Of a stretch of 64,000 nt of DNA, positions 1 to 7,237 are shown one piece after another. Source of the DNA: Roseateles puraquae (GTDB taxonomy: Bacteria; Pseudomonadota; Gammaproteobacteria; Burkholderiales; Burkholderiaceae_C); NCBI RefSeq assembly GCF_002205845.1, contig NZ_NISI01000010.1, positions 217,353-281,352 on the forward strand. The letters are read 5' to 3'. The translations under genes were made by a program, and so were the position numbers. Positions within the stretch are counted from its first letter, which is position 1, and each line of letters begins with the position of its first letter. The notes below the pieces were generated by a model that was not told where the DNA came from, ran no database searches, and was given only the letters and a program-made list of their open reading frames with translations.

Positions 1-650
1 CGGCGCGGGCGCTGCGCGGCGCCCAGGTCGCCACCGGGCTGCACCTGAATCTCACCGAGGGCGAACCGCTCAGCCCGGCTCTGCGCCGGCACTGGCCGCA
101 GTTTCCGCGGCTGGGCGCGCTGCTCGCGATGGCCGGGCTCGGCCGGCTGCCGCCCGGTCTGGCCGACGAGGTGCAGGCGCAGCTGTCCCGGTTTGCCGAG
201 GTGCGCGGTGCTGCTCCGGATTTCCTCGACGGTCACCAGCATGTGCATGCCCTGCCCGGGGTGCGGCACCTGGTGCTCGCGGCAGCGCGGCCATGGCAGC
301 GGCCGGTGCGCAACACCGGGCGTGTGCTCGGGCCGGGTTTCGGGTTCAAGCGGGCGGTGATCGCCGCGTGCGGCGGGCGGGTCCTGGCCCGGGTCGCGCG
401 GCAGCAGGGCGTGCCGCAGCCCTCAGCCCTGGTGGGGGTGTACGACTTCGACCCGGCAGCGGATTACCGCACGCTGGTGCAGGGCTGGTTGCAGACGGCA
501 CCCGATGGCGCGCTGTTGTTCTGCCATCCGGCGCTCGGAGGCTCGGACCCGGGCGACCCCATCGCCGCAGCACGCCAGCGAGAAGCCGCCTATCTCGCGA
601 GCGACCTGTTCGTGCAGGACCTGGCGGCTGCCGGCGTCGTGCTCGGCTGA
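1..650 (+). CDS. ChbG/YdjC-like carbohydrate deacetylase, 5' end cut off by the window
   Basis: Reading frame 3 is open from the first bases of the window to a TGA at 648-650, so the true start lies upstream. The visible part begins ...GLHLNLTEG and later has DGHQHVHALPGV; both are typical of the YdjC/ChbG family, in which His and Asp residues bind a metal for deacetylation of N-acetylated sugars or oligosaccharides. A late FCHPALGG segment is the usual family C-terminal histidine region. About 215 residues are visible; family members are usually 250-300 residues, so roughly the first 50 are missing. The gene converges on the ArnT-like gene 14 bases away. Such deacetylases often sit beside lipid-linked sugar transferases, so a role in modifying an envelope glycan is possible, but the substrate cannot be read from the sequence. 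Confidence 0.85.
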   Translation, partial: ARALRGAQVATGLHLNLTEGEPLSPALRRHWPQFPRLGALLAMAGLGRLPPGLADEVQAQLSRFAEVRGAAPDFLDGHQHVHALPGVRHLVLAAARPWQRPVRNTGRVLGPGFGFKRAVIAACGGRVLARVARQQGVPQPSALVGVYDFDPAADYRTLVQGWLQTAPDGALLFCHPALGGSDPGDPIAAARQREAAYLASDLFVQDLAAAGVVLG

Positions 651-663
651 ACGCGGTGGGGCC

Positions 664-2109
664 TCACGGGCAGTTGTCGGGCCGCGGCAGCCGGTAGAGC
701 GAGGCACGCCGGCCGCTGAACACCGCCTGGGCGCCGGGCAGGGCATCGGCCGGCGGCGCGACCAGCCAGATCCGGCCAGAGGCGCAACGCTCGCGGCCCA
801 GGCGCTCGGGCGTCCACAACACCCGCTCGCCGGCCGCAGGGTCGAAGCGGGCGGCGTCCAGCAACTCGCGCTGCCAGTTGTCGCCGCCCTGCCGGCGCAC
901 GGCGTCCCAGTCAGCAAGCACGGCCGGCGGATGACTCAGGCCGGCCTGCAGCCGCAGGTCGAAGAAGGGCTCGCCGGTCAGCAGCACGGTGTCGCCGGGC
1001 GCCAGGCGGGCGCGCAGCGCGGCGCCCAGATCGGCATGGTCGGGCGCCCCCCAGTGGGCGATGGCCGGCACGGCCAGCGCACACAGCAGGGCTGATGCGG
1101 CCCAGACCAGGCGCTCGCCGCGTTGCCCCACCCACGCCCGCGCCAGCAGCAGCGCCCAGGGCAGCAGGGCGGGCAGCACATAGCCCACCAGCTTGGAGCG
1201 CGGCAGCGAGAAGAAGGCGACGATGGCCACGATCCACCAGAGCGCAAAGCCACCCTGGCGCAGCGCCCGCACCGCGCGCAGGCTGGCCGGCAGCGTGGCC
1301 AGCGGCAGCACCACCAGGAAGAACCACAGCGGCTGCGCGTTGTTGAAGCGTGCCTCGGTGTAGCGGTGGAAGTGCTGCTCGATGATGAAGTAGTCGAAAA
1401 AGCCCGGGTAGCGCTGCTGCATCTCCAGCATCCAGGGCAGCGCAATGACGGCGAACACCGCCAGCCCGAGCGGATGCGGCAGGAAACCCAGCGCACGCCA
1501 GCGCCGCTGCAGCACGAGCCCGGGCAGCACCACCAGGCCGGGCAGCACGACCCCGATCAGGCCTTTGGACAGCAGCGCCAGGGCCATCGACGCCCAGGCA
1601 GCGCACAGCCAGCCGAGGTGAGGCCGTTCACCGCGCAGCGCCTGCCGCGCGCAGACGACGGCCAGCGAGATCCAGCCGGCCACCAGCATGTCGTGGTTGG
1701 CGTACTGCGCGCCCAGGTAGAACAGCGGCAGCACCGCCAGCCAGGCCAGCGCCCGCCGGGCCGCGTCCACACCCCCTTGGGCGCGCGCCTCGATCCACAG
1801 GGCCAGCCCCAGCAGCCAGCCGCCCAGCAGCGGTGCCGCGCGCAGGGCCAGCGGCGTGGGGCCGAGCCATTGCATCGCCAGCATGTCCACCCAGTACATG
1901 AGCGGTGGCTTGTGGAAGTAGGGCATGCCGAAGAGCGTGGGCGTGAGCCACGAGCCGCTGTCGAGCATCTCCCAGGCCACGCCACCGTAGCGGCCCTCGT
2001 CGGGCAGGGCGACGGGCCGCAGGCCTGCGAGCGCGAGCAGCCACAGGGCCAAGGCCAGCAGGGGCCAGGCGGGCGGCAGGCGGTGCCGCCAGGTGTCCGG
2101 AATTCGCAT
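664..2109 (-). CDS. ArnT-like (PMT_2 family) lipid-linked glycosyltransferase
   Basis: The 481-residue polytopic membrane protein starts at an ATG (2107-2109). After one N-terminal membrane helix it has DEGRY at residues 37-41 and HKPPL at about 66-70. These are the first-loop acidic motif and KPP motif of the ArnT/PMT fold, in which a polyprenyl-phosphate-linked sugar is transferred on the periplasmic side. Many hydrophobic helices follow, and a soluble C-terminal part of about 130 residues. No arnBCA genes for aminoarabinose synthesis are present, so calling it the lipid A aminoarabinose transferase would be an overreach; the acceptor could be lipid A, another glycan or a protein. It converges with the YdjC-type deacetylase. 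Confidence 0.85.
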   Translation of the reverse strand: MRIPDTWRHRLPPAWPLLALALWLLALAGLRPVALPDEGRYGGVAWEMLDSGSWLTPTLFGMPYFHKPPLMYWVDMLAMQWLGPTPLALRAAPLLGGWLLGLALWIEARAQGGVDAARRALAWLAVLPLFYLGAQYANHDMLVAGWISLAVVCARQALRGERPHLGWLCAAWASMALALLSKGLIGVVLPGLVVLPGLVLQRRWRALGFLPHPLGLAVFAVIALPWMLEMQQRYPGFFDYFIIEQHFHRYTEARFNNAQPLWFFLVVLPLATLPASLRAVRALRQGGFALWWIVAIVAFFSLPRSKLVGYVLPALLPWALLLARAWVGQRGERLVWAASALLCALAVPAIAHWGAPDHADLGAALRARLAPGDTVLLTGEPFFDLRLQAGLSHPPAVLADWDAVRRQGGDNWQRELLDAARFDPAAGERVLWTPERLGRERCASGRIWLVAPPADALPGAQAVFSGRRASLYRLPRPDNCP

Positions 2110-2177
2110 GGCGCCAGCCTAGCCGCCGGGTATGACGCGGCATGTCGGCAAGCTGGGGCCGAGCTTGCGCTCAGGCG

Positions 2178-3209
2178 TCAGCGGCCGCGTGTCGCTGCCG
2201 GGCTCGGGCGAGAAGGCAGGCGACGCGTGCCGCCAATGGCGAGCGTGAAGAAATCGTCTTCCGCCAGCCTGGCACCGGGCCGTTGCAGCGCGAGTTGGCG
2301 TGGGGGCTCGTCCAGGGCTTCGTCGGTCAGCTCGAACGTGCCCCAGTGCACGCCGAGGGAGCGCCGCGCGCCGAGGTCGGCGTGGATCTTCAGGGCCTCT
2401 TCCACATTGACGTGCTGCGCTTTCATGAACCAGCGCGGCTCGTACGCGCCGATCGGGATCAGCGCGATGTCGAAGCCGCCGTCGACCTGGCGGTGGGCGA
2501 AATGCGCGCGGATGCGGCTGAAGTCGCGCGAGTAGCCGGTGTCACCAGCAAAGAACAGGTGGCAGTCGGGTGCGAACACGGCGAAGCCGCCCCACAAGGT
2601 CTTCATGCGGTCGTTCAGGCCGCGGGCCGACCAGTGCTGGGCGGGCACCAGGGCGATGTCCACGCCGGCCAGCGGATGGTGCTGCCACCAATCGAGCTCC
2701 ACCACGCGGCGCAGGCCCCGCCGGCGGAACCAGTCGGCCAGGCCCAGGGGCACGATGAACAGCGGCCCACCGCCCGGCTGGTCCGCCAGCGCGCGGCAGG
2801 AGGGCAGGTCCAGGTGGTCGTAGTGGTTGTGCGACACCAGCACCGCATCGACGGTCGGCAGCTCATGCAGGGCCAGGCCCGGCGGTTGCTCACGCTTCGG
2901 GCCGATGAATGACAGGGGTGAGGCGCGCGTCGAGAAGATGGGGTCGGTCAGCAGGGTCAGGCCGCCGAGCTGGGCCAGCACGGTCGCGTGACCGATCCAG
3001 GTCACGGCGGGCTGCTGGGCGGCACCGGTGTTGGCGTGGATGAAGTCGAGGTCGGGCTTTTGGCTGGGAATCGGGGCCTGGGGCCGCGGCGGCAGCCCCT
3101 GCCGGCTGGCCTGCCAGCGCCAGCGGATGACCTCGGCGAGCGACTTGGCGGGGAAGTCGCCGTCGTTGTTCTGGAAGCGGCCGTCGCGGTGGTGAGCCGG
3201 TGGGGTCAC
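2178..3209 (-). CDS. Metallo-beta-lactamase-fold hydrolase (NAPE-PLD/UlaG-like)
   Basis: This 343-residue protein has TWIGHAT at about 70-76, LTDP at 87-90 and the metal-binding HNHYDHLD at 127-134. Further on are an HW pair in PAQHWSARG, FAGDTGYS, and a late LGVHWGTFEL. This order is that of the bacterial NAPE-PLD-like branch of the metallo-beta-lactamase superfamily, a binuclear zinc hydrolase; the bacterial substrates are mostly unknown. Translation starts at GTG (3207-3209), overlapping the stop of the upstream hemoglobin gene by four bases (GTGA). The two are therefore probably translationally coupled in one transcript. There is no signal peptide, so it should be cytoplasmic. Confidence 0.88.
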   Translation of the reverse strand: MTPPAHHRDGRFQNNDGDFPAKSLAEVIRWRWQASRQGLPPRPQAPIPSQKPDLDFIHANTGAAQQPAVTWIGHATVLAQLGGLTLLTDPIFSTRASPLSFIGPKREQPPGLALHELPTVDAVLVSHNHYDHLDLPSCRALADQPGGGPLFIVPLGLADWFRRRGLRRVVELDWWQHHPLAGVDIALVPAQHWSARGLNDRMKTLWGGFAVFAPDCHLFFAGDTGYSRDFSRIRAHFAHRQVDGGFDIALIPIGAYEPRWFMKAQHVNVEEALKIHADLGARRSLGVHWGTFELTDEALDEPPRQLALQRPGARLAEDDFFTLAIGGTRRLPSRPSPAATRGR

Positions 3210-3703
3210 TTCGTGATGATGTCGCGGTGGAAGAACGCCATGCGCGCCAGCAGCTGGTTCTGCGTGCCGAAGGGCACGCCCGCGGCGTCCATGGCGAGCT
3301 GCAGGCTCTCGACCAAGGCGTTGAAGGCGGCGGCGTCAATGCCGAGGTGGGCATGCGCGTCCTTCATGCCGACCCCGTCGTACACGCAAGGGCCGCCGGC
3401 CACGACGCAGAAGTAATCGGCCAGCGTGCGCTTGAGGTACTTGGTGTTGACGCCCTCGAAGTACCGGGCAATGCGCGCGTCCTGCAGCATGCGCTCGTAG
3501 AAGTCATCGGTGAAGCGCTGGATGCTGTCGCGCCCGCCGAGCGCCCGGTAGAGCCGGTCATCGGCCGGCAGCGGGGCGGTGCCGGGCTGCACGGTGCGCG
3601 GGCCGGACACCGGTGCGGGCTGGGCGAGCGCCTCGGGCGCGGCCAGCGGCAGCATCAGACCCAGGGCCAGGGCAAGGGCGGTGAATGACACGGTCGGCTT
3701 CAT
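3206..3703 (-). CDS. Group 1 truncated hemoglobin with N-terminal signal peptide
   Basis: I chose the ATG at 3701-3703 (165 residues) because the residues above it are Arg-rich and low in hydrophobicity, whereas the sequence after it is a clean signal peptide ending near EALAQP. The mature part carries the group 1 truncated-hemoglobin pattern: LGGRDSIQRFTDDFYERML (helices A and B with the FY pair), then a KDAHAHLGI segment in which one His is the likely proximal heme ligand. The family binds oxygen or nitric oxide. Export to the periplasm is unusual for it. Two cysteines (in DYFCVV and GGPCVYD) are nine residues apart and could form a disulfide. It is the first gene of a two-gene unit with the metallo-hydrolase. 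Confidence 0.85.
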   Translation of the reverse strand: MKPTVSFTALALALGLMLPLAAPEALAQPAPVSGPRTVQPGTAPLPADDRLYRALGGRDSIQRFTDDFYERMLQDARIARYFEGVNTKYLKRTLADYFCVVAGGPCVYDGVGMKDAHAHLGIDAAAFNALVESLQLAMDAAGVPFGTQNQLLARMAFFHRDIITK

Positions 3704-3858
3704 CTCGTGGCAAGGGCGACAGGGTCGCGCGAGTCTAGGCTTGCGCCGGATCGCGCGGGCCGGCGGCCGGCGTCGAAAGCGTGCGCTGGTCACAGTCTGG
3801 CGCCGGGTGAGCCGCCTTGCGGGCGTGTCGGGCATGCCAGGCAGGGCATCATCCGGTC

Positions 3859-4620
3859 ATGGTCAGCGCGCGGCGTGTTGGGCGGCGGTGGATGCTGGGC
3901 GGCTGCGTGCTGGCCTGGCTGTGCGCTGTCGGCTCCGCCATGGCCCAGTCCACACCGCCGCGGCCGCTGGTGATGCTGGTGGAGACCAGTGCGCTGATGC
4001 CGCAGGCCCGCATCCAGGGTGACCGTGTCGTGGAAGGCCTGCACCTGGACCTGGGTCAGGCGCTGGCCAGGCGCCTCGGCCGTGAACTGGTGGCTCGGCC
4101 GGTGCCGCGCAAGCGATTGGCCGAGGCGCTGCAGCGCGGCGAGGGGGACCTGCTGTGCGACTACCAAAGTGACTGGCTGCCCGGCGCCTTCGCCTGGAGC
4201 CGCCCCTTCCTGCCCGACCAGGCCCTGCTCATCACTGCGGCCTCGGCGCCCGCGCCGGCAACGCTGTCGGCGCTGGCCGGCCAGCCGGTGGGCACGGTGC
4301 GGGGCTATGTCTATCCCGAGATGGCCGACACGCTGCGGGCCGGCTTCATGCGCAACGACGCGCCGGACGCGGTGACCAACCTGCAAAAGCTCGCGCTAGG
4401 TCGTGTGCAGCATGCGCTCACCGGCCGGCGTGTGCTGGAGTACCAGCAGCGCATCGGCAACTTCAAGCTGGCGCTGCACCCACCGCTGGTGGTGTCGGAG
4501 GTGCTGGCCCAGTGTGCCCTGTCGCCCAGCAGCCCAGTGAACCTGACGGCCCTGAATGCGGCCATCCAGGGCCTGATCAGCGACGGCGAGCTGCAGCGGC
4601 TGCTGGCGCGCTACCGCTGA
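3859..4620 (+). CDS. Periplasmic solute-binding protein, family 3-like
   Basis: The ATG at 3859 gives 253 residues starting with a basic stretch and a hydrophobic signal segment that ends in SAMAQ. The mature part reads as a family 3 (amino-acid type) binding protein: an early segment about being the first lobe (RPLVMLVETSALMPQAR), then the DLLCDYQSDWLPGAFAWSRPFL region that in this family follows the first hinge. No permease or ATPase gene is adjacent, so this is an orphan binding protein; such proteins may feed a transporter elsewhere or act as sensors. A further upstream TTG at 3817 is in frame but would put charged residues ahead of the signal. The gene diverges from the hemoglobin gene and converges on cphA. 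Confidence 0.75.
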   Translation: MVSARRVGRRWMLGGCVLAWLCAVGSAMAQSTPPRPLVMLVETSALMPQARIQGDRVVEGLHLDLGQALARRLGRELVARPVPRKRLAEALQRGEGDLLCDYQSDWLPGAFAWSRPFLPDQALLITAASAPAPATLSALAGQPVGTVRGYVYPEMADTLRAGFMRNDAPDAVTNLQKLALGRVQHALTGRRVLEYQQRIGNFKLALHPPLVVSEVLAQCALSPSSPVNLTALNAAIQGLISDGELQRLLARYR

Positions 4621-4653
4621 ACGCCGCGGGCGCGCTGCCAGCGCCGCGCCACG

Positions 4654-7215
4654 TCAGCCCTCGCTGATGCGCTGGGCGAGGTGGGCCAGGGCTTCCTCCA
4701 CCTGGTCGACCAGCACCAGGCAGAGGTCGCCCGGTTGCAGGCGGGCGAGCGCCCGGTCGATGGCGAGGAACTCACCGACGATCTCTTCGGTGTAGCTGGT
4801 GCGCGAGGCGCCTTGCAGGCCGGCGCGCAGCAGAGCCACCACTTCACCCGCCTCGCGGCCGCGCTGGCAGGCGTCTTCGTACAGGATGACGTCGTCGAAG
4901 GCGGCGCCGAGGATCTCGGTCTGGATGCGGATGTCCTCGTCGCGCCGGTCGCCCGCGCCGCTGATGACGACCACCCGGCGCTGTGCCGGCATGGCCGACA
5001 CGGCGTCCACCAGGGCCTTCATCGCGTCGCCGTTGTGGCCATAGTCGGCAATCACGGTGGCGCCGCGGTAGTCCATCACGTTGAAGCGACCCGGCGCGTT
5101 GTCGGCGTCGTTGGCGAAGCTGCCCACGCCGCGGCGGATGGTGTCCCAGTCCAGACCCACGCCCCAGGCCGCGGCCACCGCGGCCATCGCGTTCTCGACC
5201 TGGAAGCCGATGACGCCGCCGCGCGTGAGTGGGATGTCGCGCAGCGGGATGCTCTCGCGCCACACGCCTTGCGCCGCCACGATCTGGTCGCCGTCGACAT
5301 AGACGCAGCGCTTGCCCTGGGCGCGGTGCGTGGCCATCAGCGGATGGTGGCGGTCGGCGGCGAAGTAGATGACCTGACCTGGGCAAACCGCAGCCATCTG
5401 CGCGGTCAGCGGGTCGGCGGCGTTCAGCACCGCGTAACCGTTGGGCGCCACGTTCTGCACGATGACGCGCTTGACCAGCACGATGTCTTCCGCGGTGTGC
5501 AGGAAGTTCATGCCCAGGTGGTCGCCCGCGCCGATGTTGGTGACCACGGCCACCTGGCAGCGGTCGAAGCCCAGGCCTTCGCGCAGGATGCCGCCGCGGG
5601 CCGTCTCCAGCACGGCGGCTTCCACGTCGGGGTGCATCAGCACGTTGCGCGCGCTCTTGGGGCCGGAGCAGTCGCCGCTGTCGATCTGGCGGCCGTCGAC
5701 ATAGACGCCGTCGGTGTTGGTCATGCCCACCTTCAGACCGCAGCTGGCGAACATGTGGGCGATCAGACGGGTGACCGTGGTCTTGCCGTTGGTGCCGGTG
5801 ACGGCCACGACCGGGATGCGGCCGTCTTCCGCCTTGGTGCCGGTGCCGAACAGGTGGCCGATGATGGCCTCGCCCACGTTGCGGCCCTTGCCAAAGCTGG
5901 GGCTGAGGTGCATGCGCAGGCCCGGAGCGGCGTTGACCTCGACGATGCCGCCGTTGATCTCCTCCAGCGGACGCAGCACGCTCTCGGCCACCACGTCCAC
6001 GCCACACACATGCAGGCCCACGACCTGGGCCGCCGCAATGGCGCGCGCGGCCACCTCGGGGTGCACGTCGTCGGTCACGTCGGTGGCGGTGCCGCCGGTG
6101 GACAGGTTGGCGTTGTTGCGCAGGATGACGCGCTGGCCCTTCTCGGGGATGGATTCGGGCGTCAGGCCCTGCTGCGTGAGCCGCGCGACCGCGATGTCGT
6201 CGAAGCGGATCTTGGTGAGCGACGTGGCATGGCCATCGCCGCGACGCGGGTCGCTGTTGACCTTGTCGACCAGCTGCTTGACGGTGTGCGTGCCGTCGCC
6301 GATGACGTGAGGCGGGTCGCGGCGGGCGGCGGCAATGAGCTTGTCGCCGATGACCAGCAGGCGGTAGTCGCCACCGGGCAGGAACTTCTCGACCATGACC
6401 TGGCCAATCTCGTCCGCGGCCTTGTAGGCGATGTCGAAGTGGGCGCGGTCGACCACGTTGACCGTGACGCCCTTGCCCTGGTTGCCGTCCTGCGGCTTCA
6501 CGACGACCGGCAGGCCGATCTCCTGGGCCACGGCCCAGCCGTCGTCCGGCGAGTCGACCGGGCGGCCGATGGGCACCGGCACGCCGGCCGCCTGCAGCAG
6601 GCGCTTGCAGAGGTCTTTGTCTTGCGCGATGGACTCGCTGACCGCGCTGGTGGCGTCCACCTCGGCGGCCCAGATGCGGCGCTGCTTGGCGCCCCAGCCG
6701 AACTGCACCAGGCTGCCCTGCGTCAGGCGGCGGTAGGGGATGCCCCGCGCCACGGCCGCGTTGACGATGGAGCCGGTGGAGGGGCCCAGCCGGATGTCTT
6801 CGTCGAGTTCGCGCAGTTGGGCGAGCACCGGCTCGGCATCGAACTCGCTGCCGTCCAGCGCCGCGCTCACCAGCTTGACCGCCTGCTCGAAGGCCAGGCG
6901 TCCGACGTCTTCCTCGCTGTACTCGACGACCACCTGGTAGGTGCCGGCTTCGGGCGTGACATGGGTCTGGCTGAAGGTCACCGGGCAGCCGGCCTGGGCC
7001 TGCAGCGCCAGCGTGGCCTGCTCGAGCACCTGGGCCAGGGAAGCGTCGGCGCGCAGGGCGCCGATGGTGGGGAAGCGCTGGCGCAGGCGCGCCTCGAAGC
7101 CGGGCAGGCGTTCGAGCGAGCGTTCGGCGTCGTTGCAATGCACGACGGCCTCGATGGCCGTGTGGCGGCTCCACATGTTCGGGCCGCGCAGGGCGCGGGT
7201 GCGGGAAACGTCCAT
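4654..7215 (-). CDS. cphA: Cyanophycin synthetase (CphA1 type)
   Basis: CphA1 makes cyanophycin (multi-L-arginyl-poly-L-aspartate) by ATP-driven addition of Asp to the backbone and Arg to each side chain. The protein has 853 residues from the ATG at 7213-7215: an N domain (1-160), an ATP-grasp G domain with KPQDGNQGKG at 240-249, and a Mur-ligase-like M domain with an intact P-loop GTNGKTT at 474-480. NIGAGDHLG and APGRFN are recognisable later in the M domain. It follows the CphA2-like gene by 22 bases, so the two are almost certainly co-transcribed. Its N domain has QVLEQ (62-66) where the partner has HVLEH, suggesting that the N-domain hydrolytic site described for some CphA1 enzymes is lost here. 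Confidence 0.95.
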   Translation of the reverse strand: MDVSRTRALRGPNMWSRHTAIEAVVHCNDAERSLERLPGFEARLRQRFPTIGALRADASLAQVLEQATLALQAQAGCPVTFSQTHVTPEAGTYQVVVEYSEEDVGRLAFEQAVKLVSAALDGSEFDAEPVLAQLRELDEDIRLGPSTGSIVNAAVARGIPYRRLTQGSLVQFGWGAKQRRIWAAEVDATSAVSESIAQDKDLCKRLLQAAGVPVPIGRPVDSPDDGWAVAQEIGLPVVVKPQDGNQGKGVTVNVVDRAHFDIAYKAADEIGQVMVEKFLPGGDYRLLVIGDKLIAAARRDPPHVIGDGTHTVKQLVDKVNSDPRRGDGHATSLTKIRFDDIAVARLTQQGLTPESIPEKGQRVILRNNANLSTGGTATDVTDDVHPEVAARAIAAAQVVGLHVCGVDVVAESVLRPLEEINGGIVEVNAAPGLRMHLSPSFGKGRNVGEAIIGHLFGTGTKAEDGRIPVVAVTGTNGKTTVTRLIAHMFASCGLKVGMTNTDGVYVDGRQIDSGDCSGPKSARNVLMHPDVEAAVLETARGGILREGLGFDRCQVAVVTNIGAGDHLGMNFLHTAEDIVLVKRVIVQNVAPNGYAVLNAADPLTAQMAAVCPGQVIYFAADRHHPLMATHRAQGKRCVYVDGDQIVAAQGVWRESIPLRDIPLTRGGVIGFQVENAMAAVAAAWGVGLDWDTIRRGVGSFANDADNAPGRFNVMDYRGATVIADYGHNGDAMKALVDAVSAMPAQRRVVVISGAGDRRDEDIRIQTEILGAAFDDVILYEDACQRGREAGEVVALLRAGLQGASRTSYTEEIVGEFLAIDRALARLQPGDLCLVLVDQVEEALAHLAQRISEG

Positions 7216-7237
7216 GGTGTGGTGGGGTCTGTTGACG

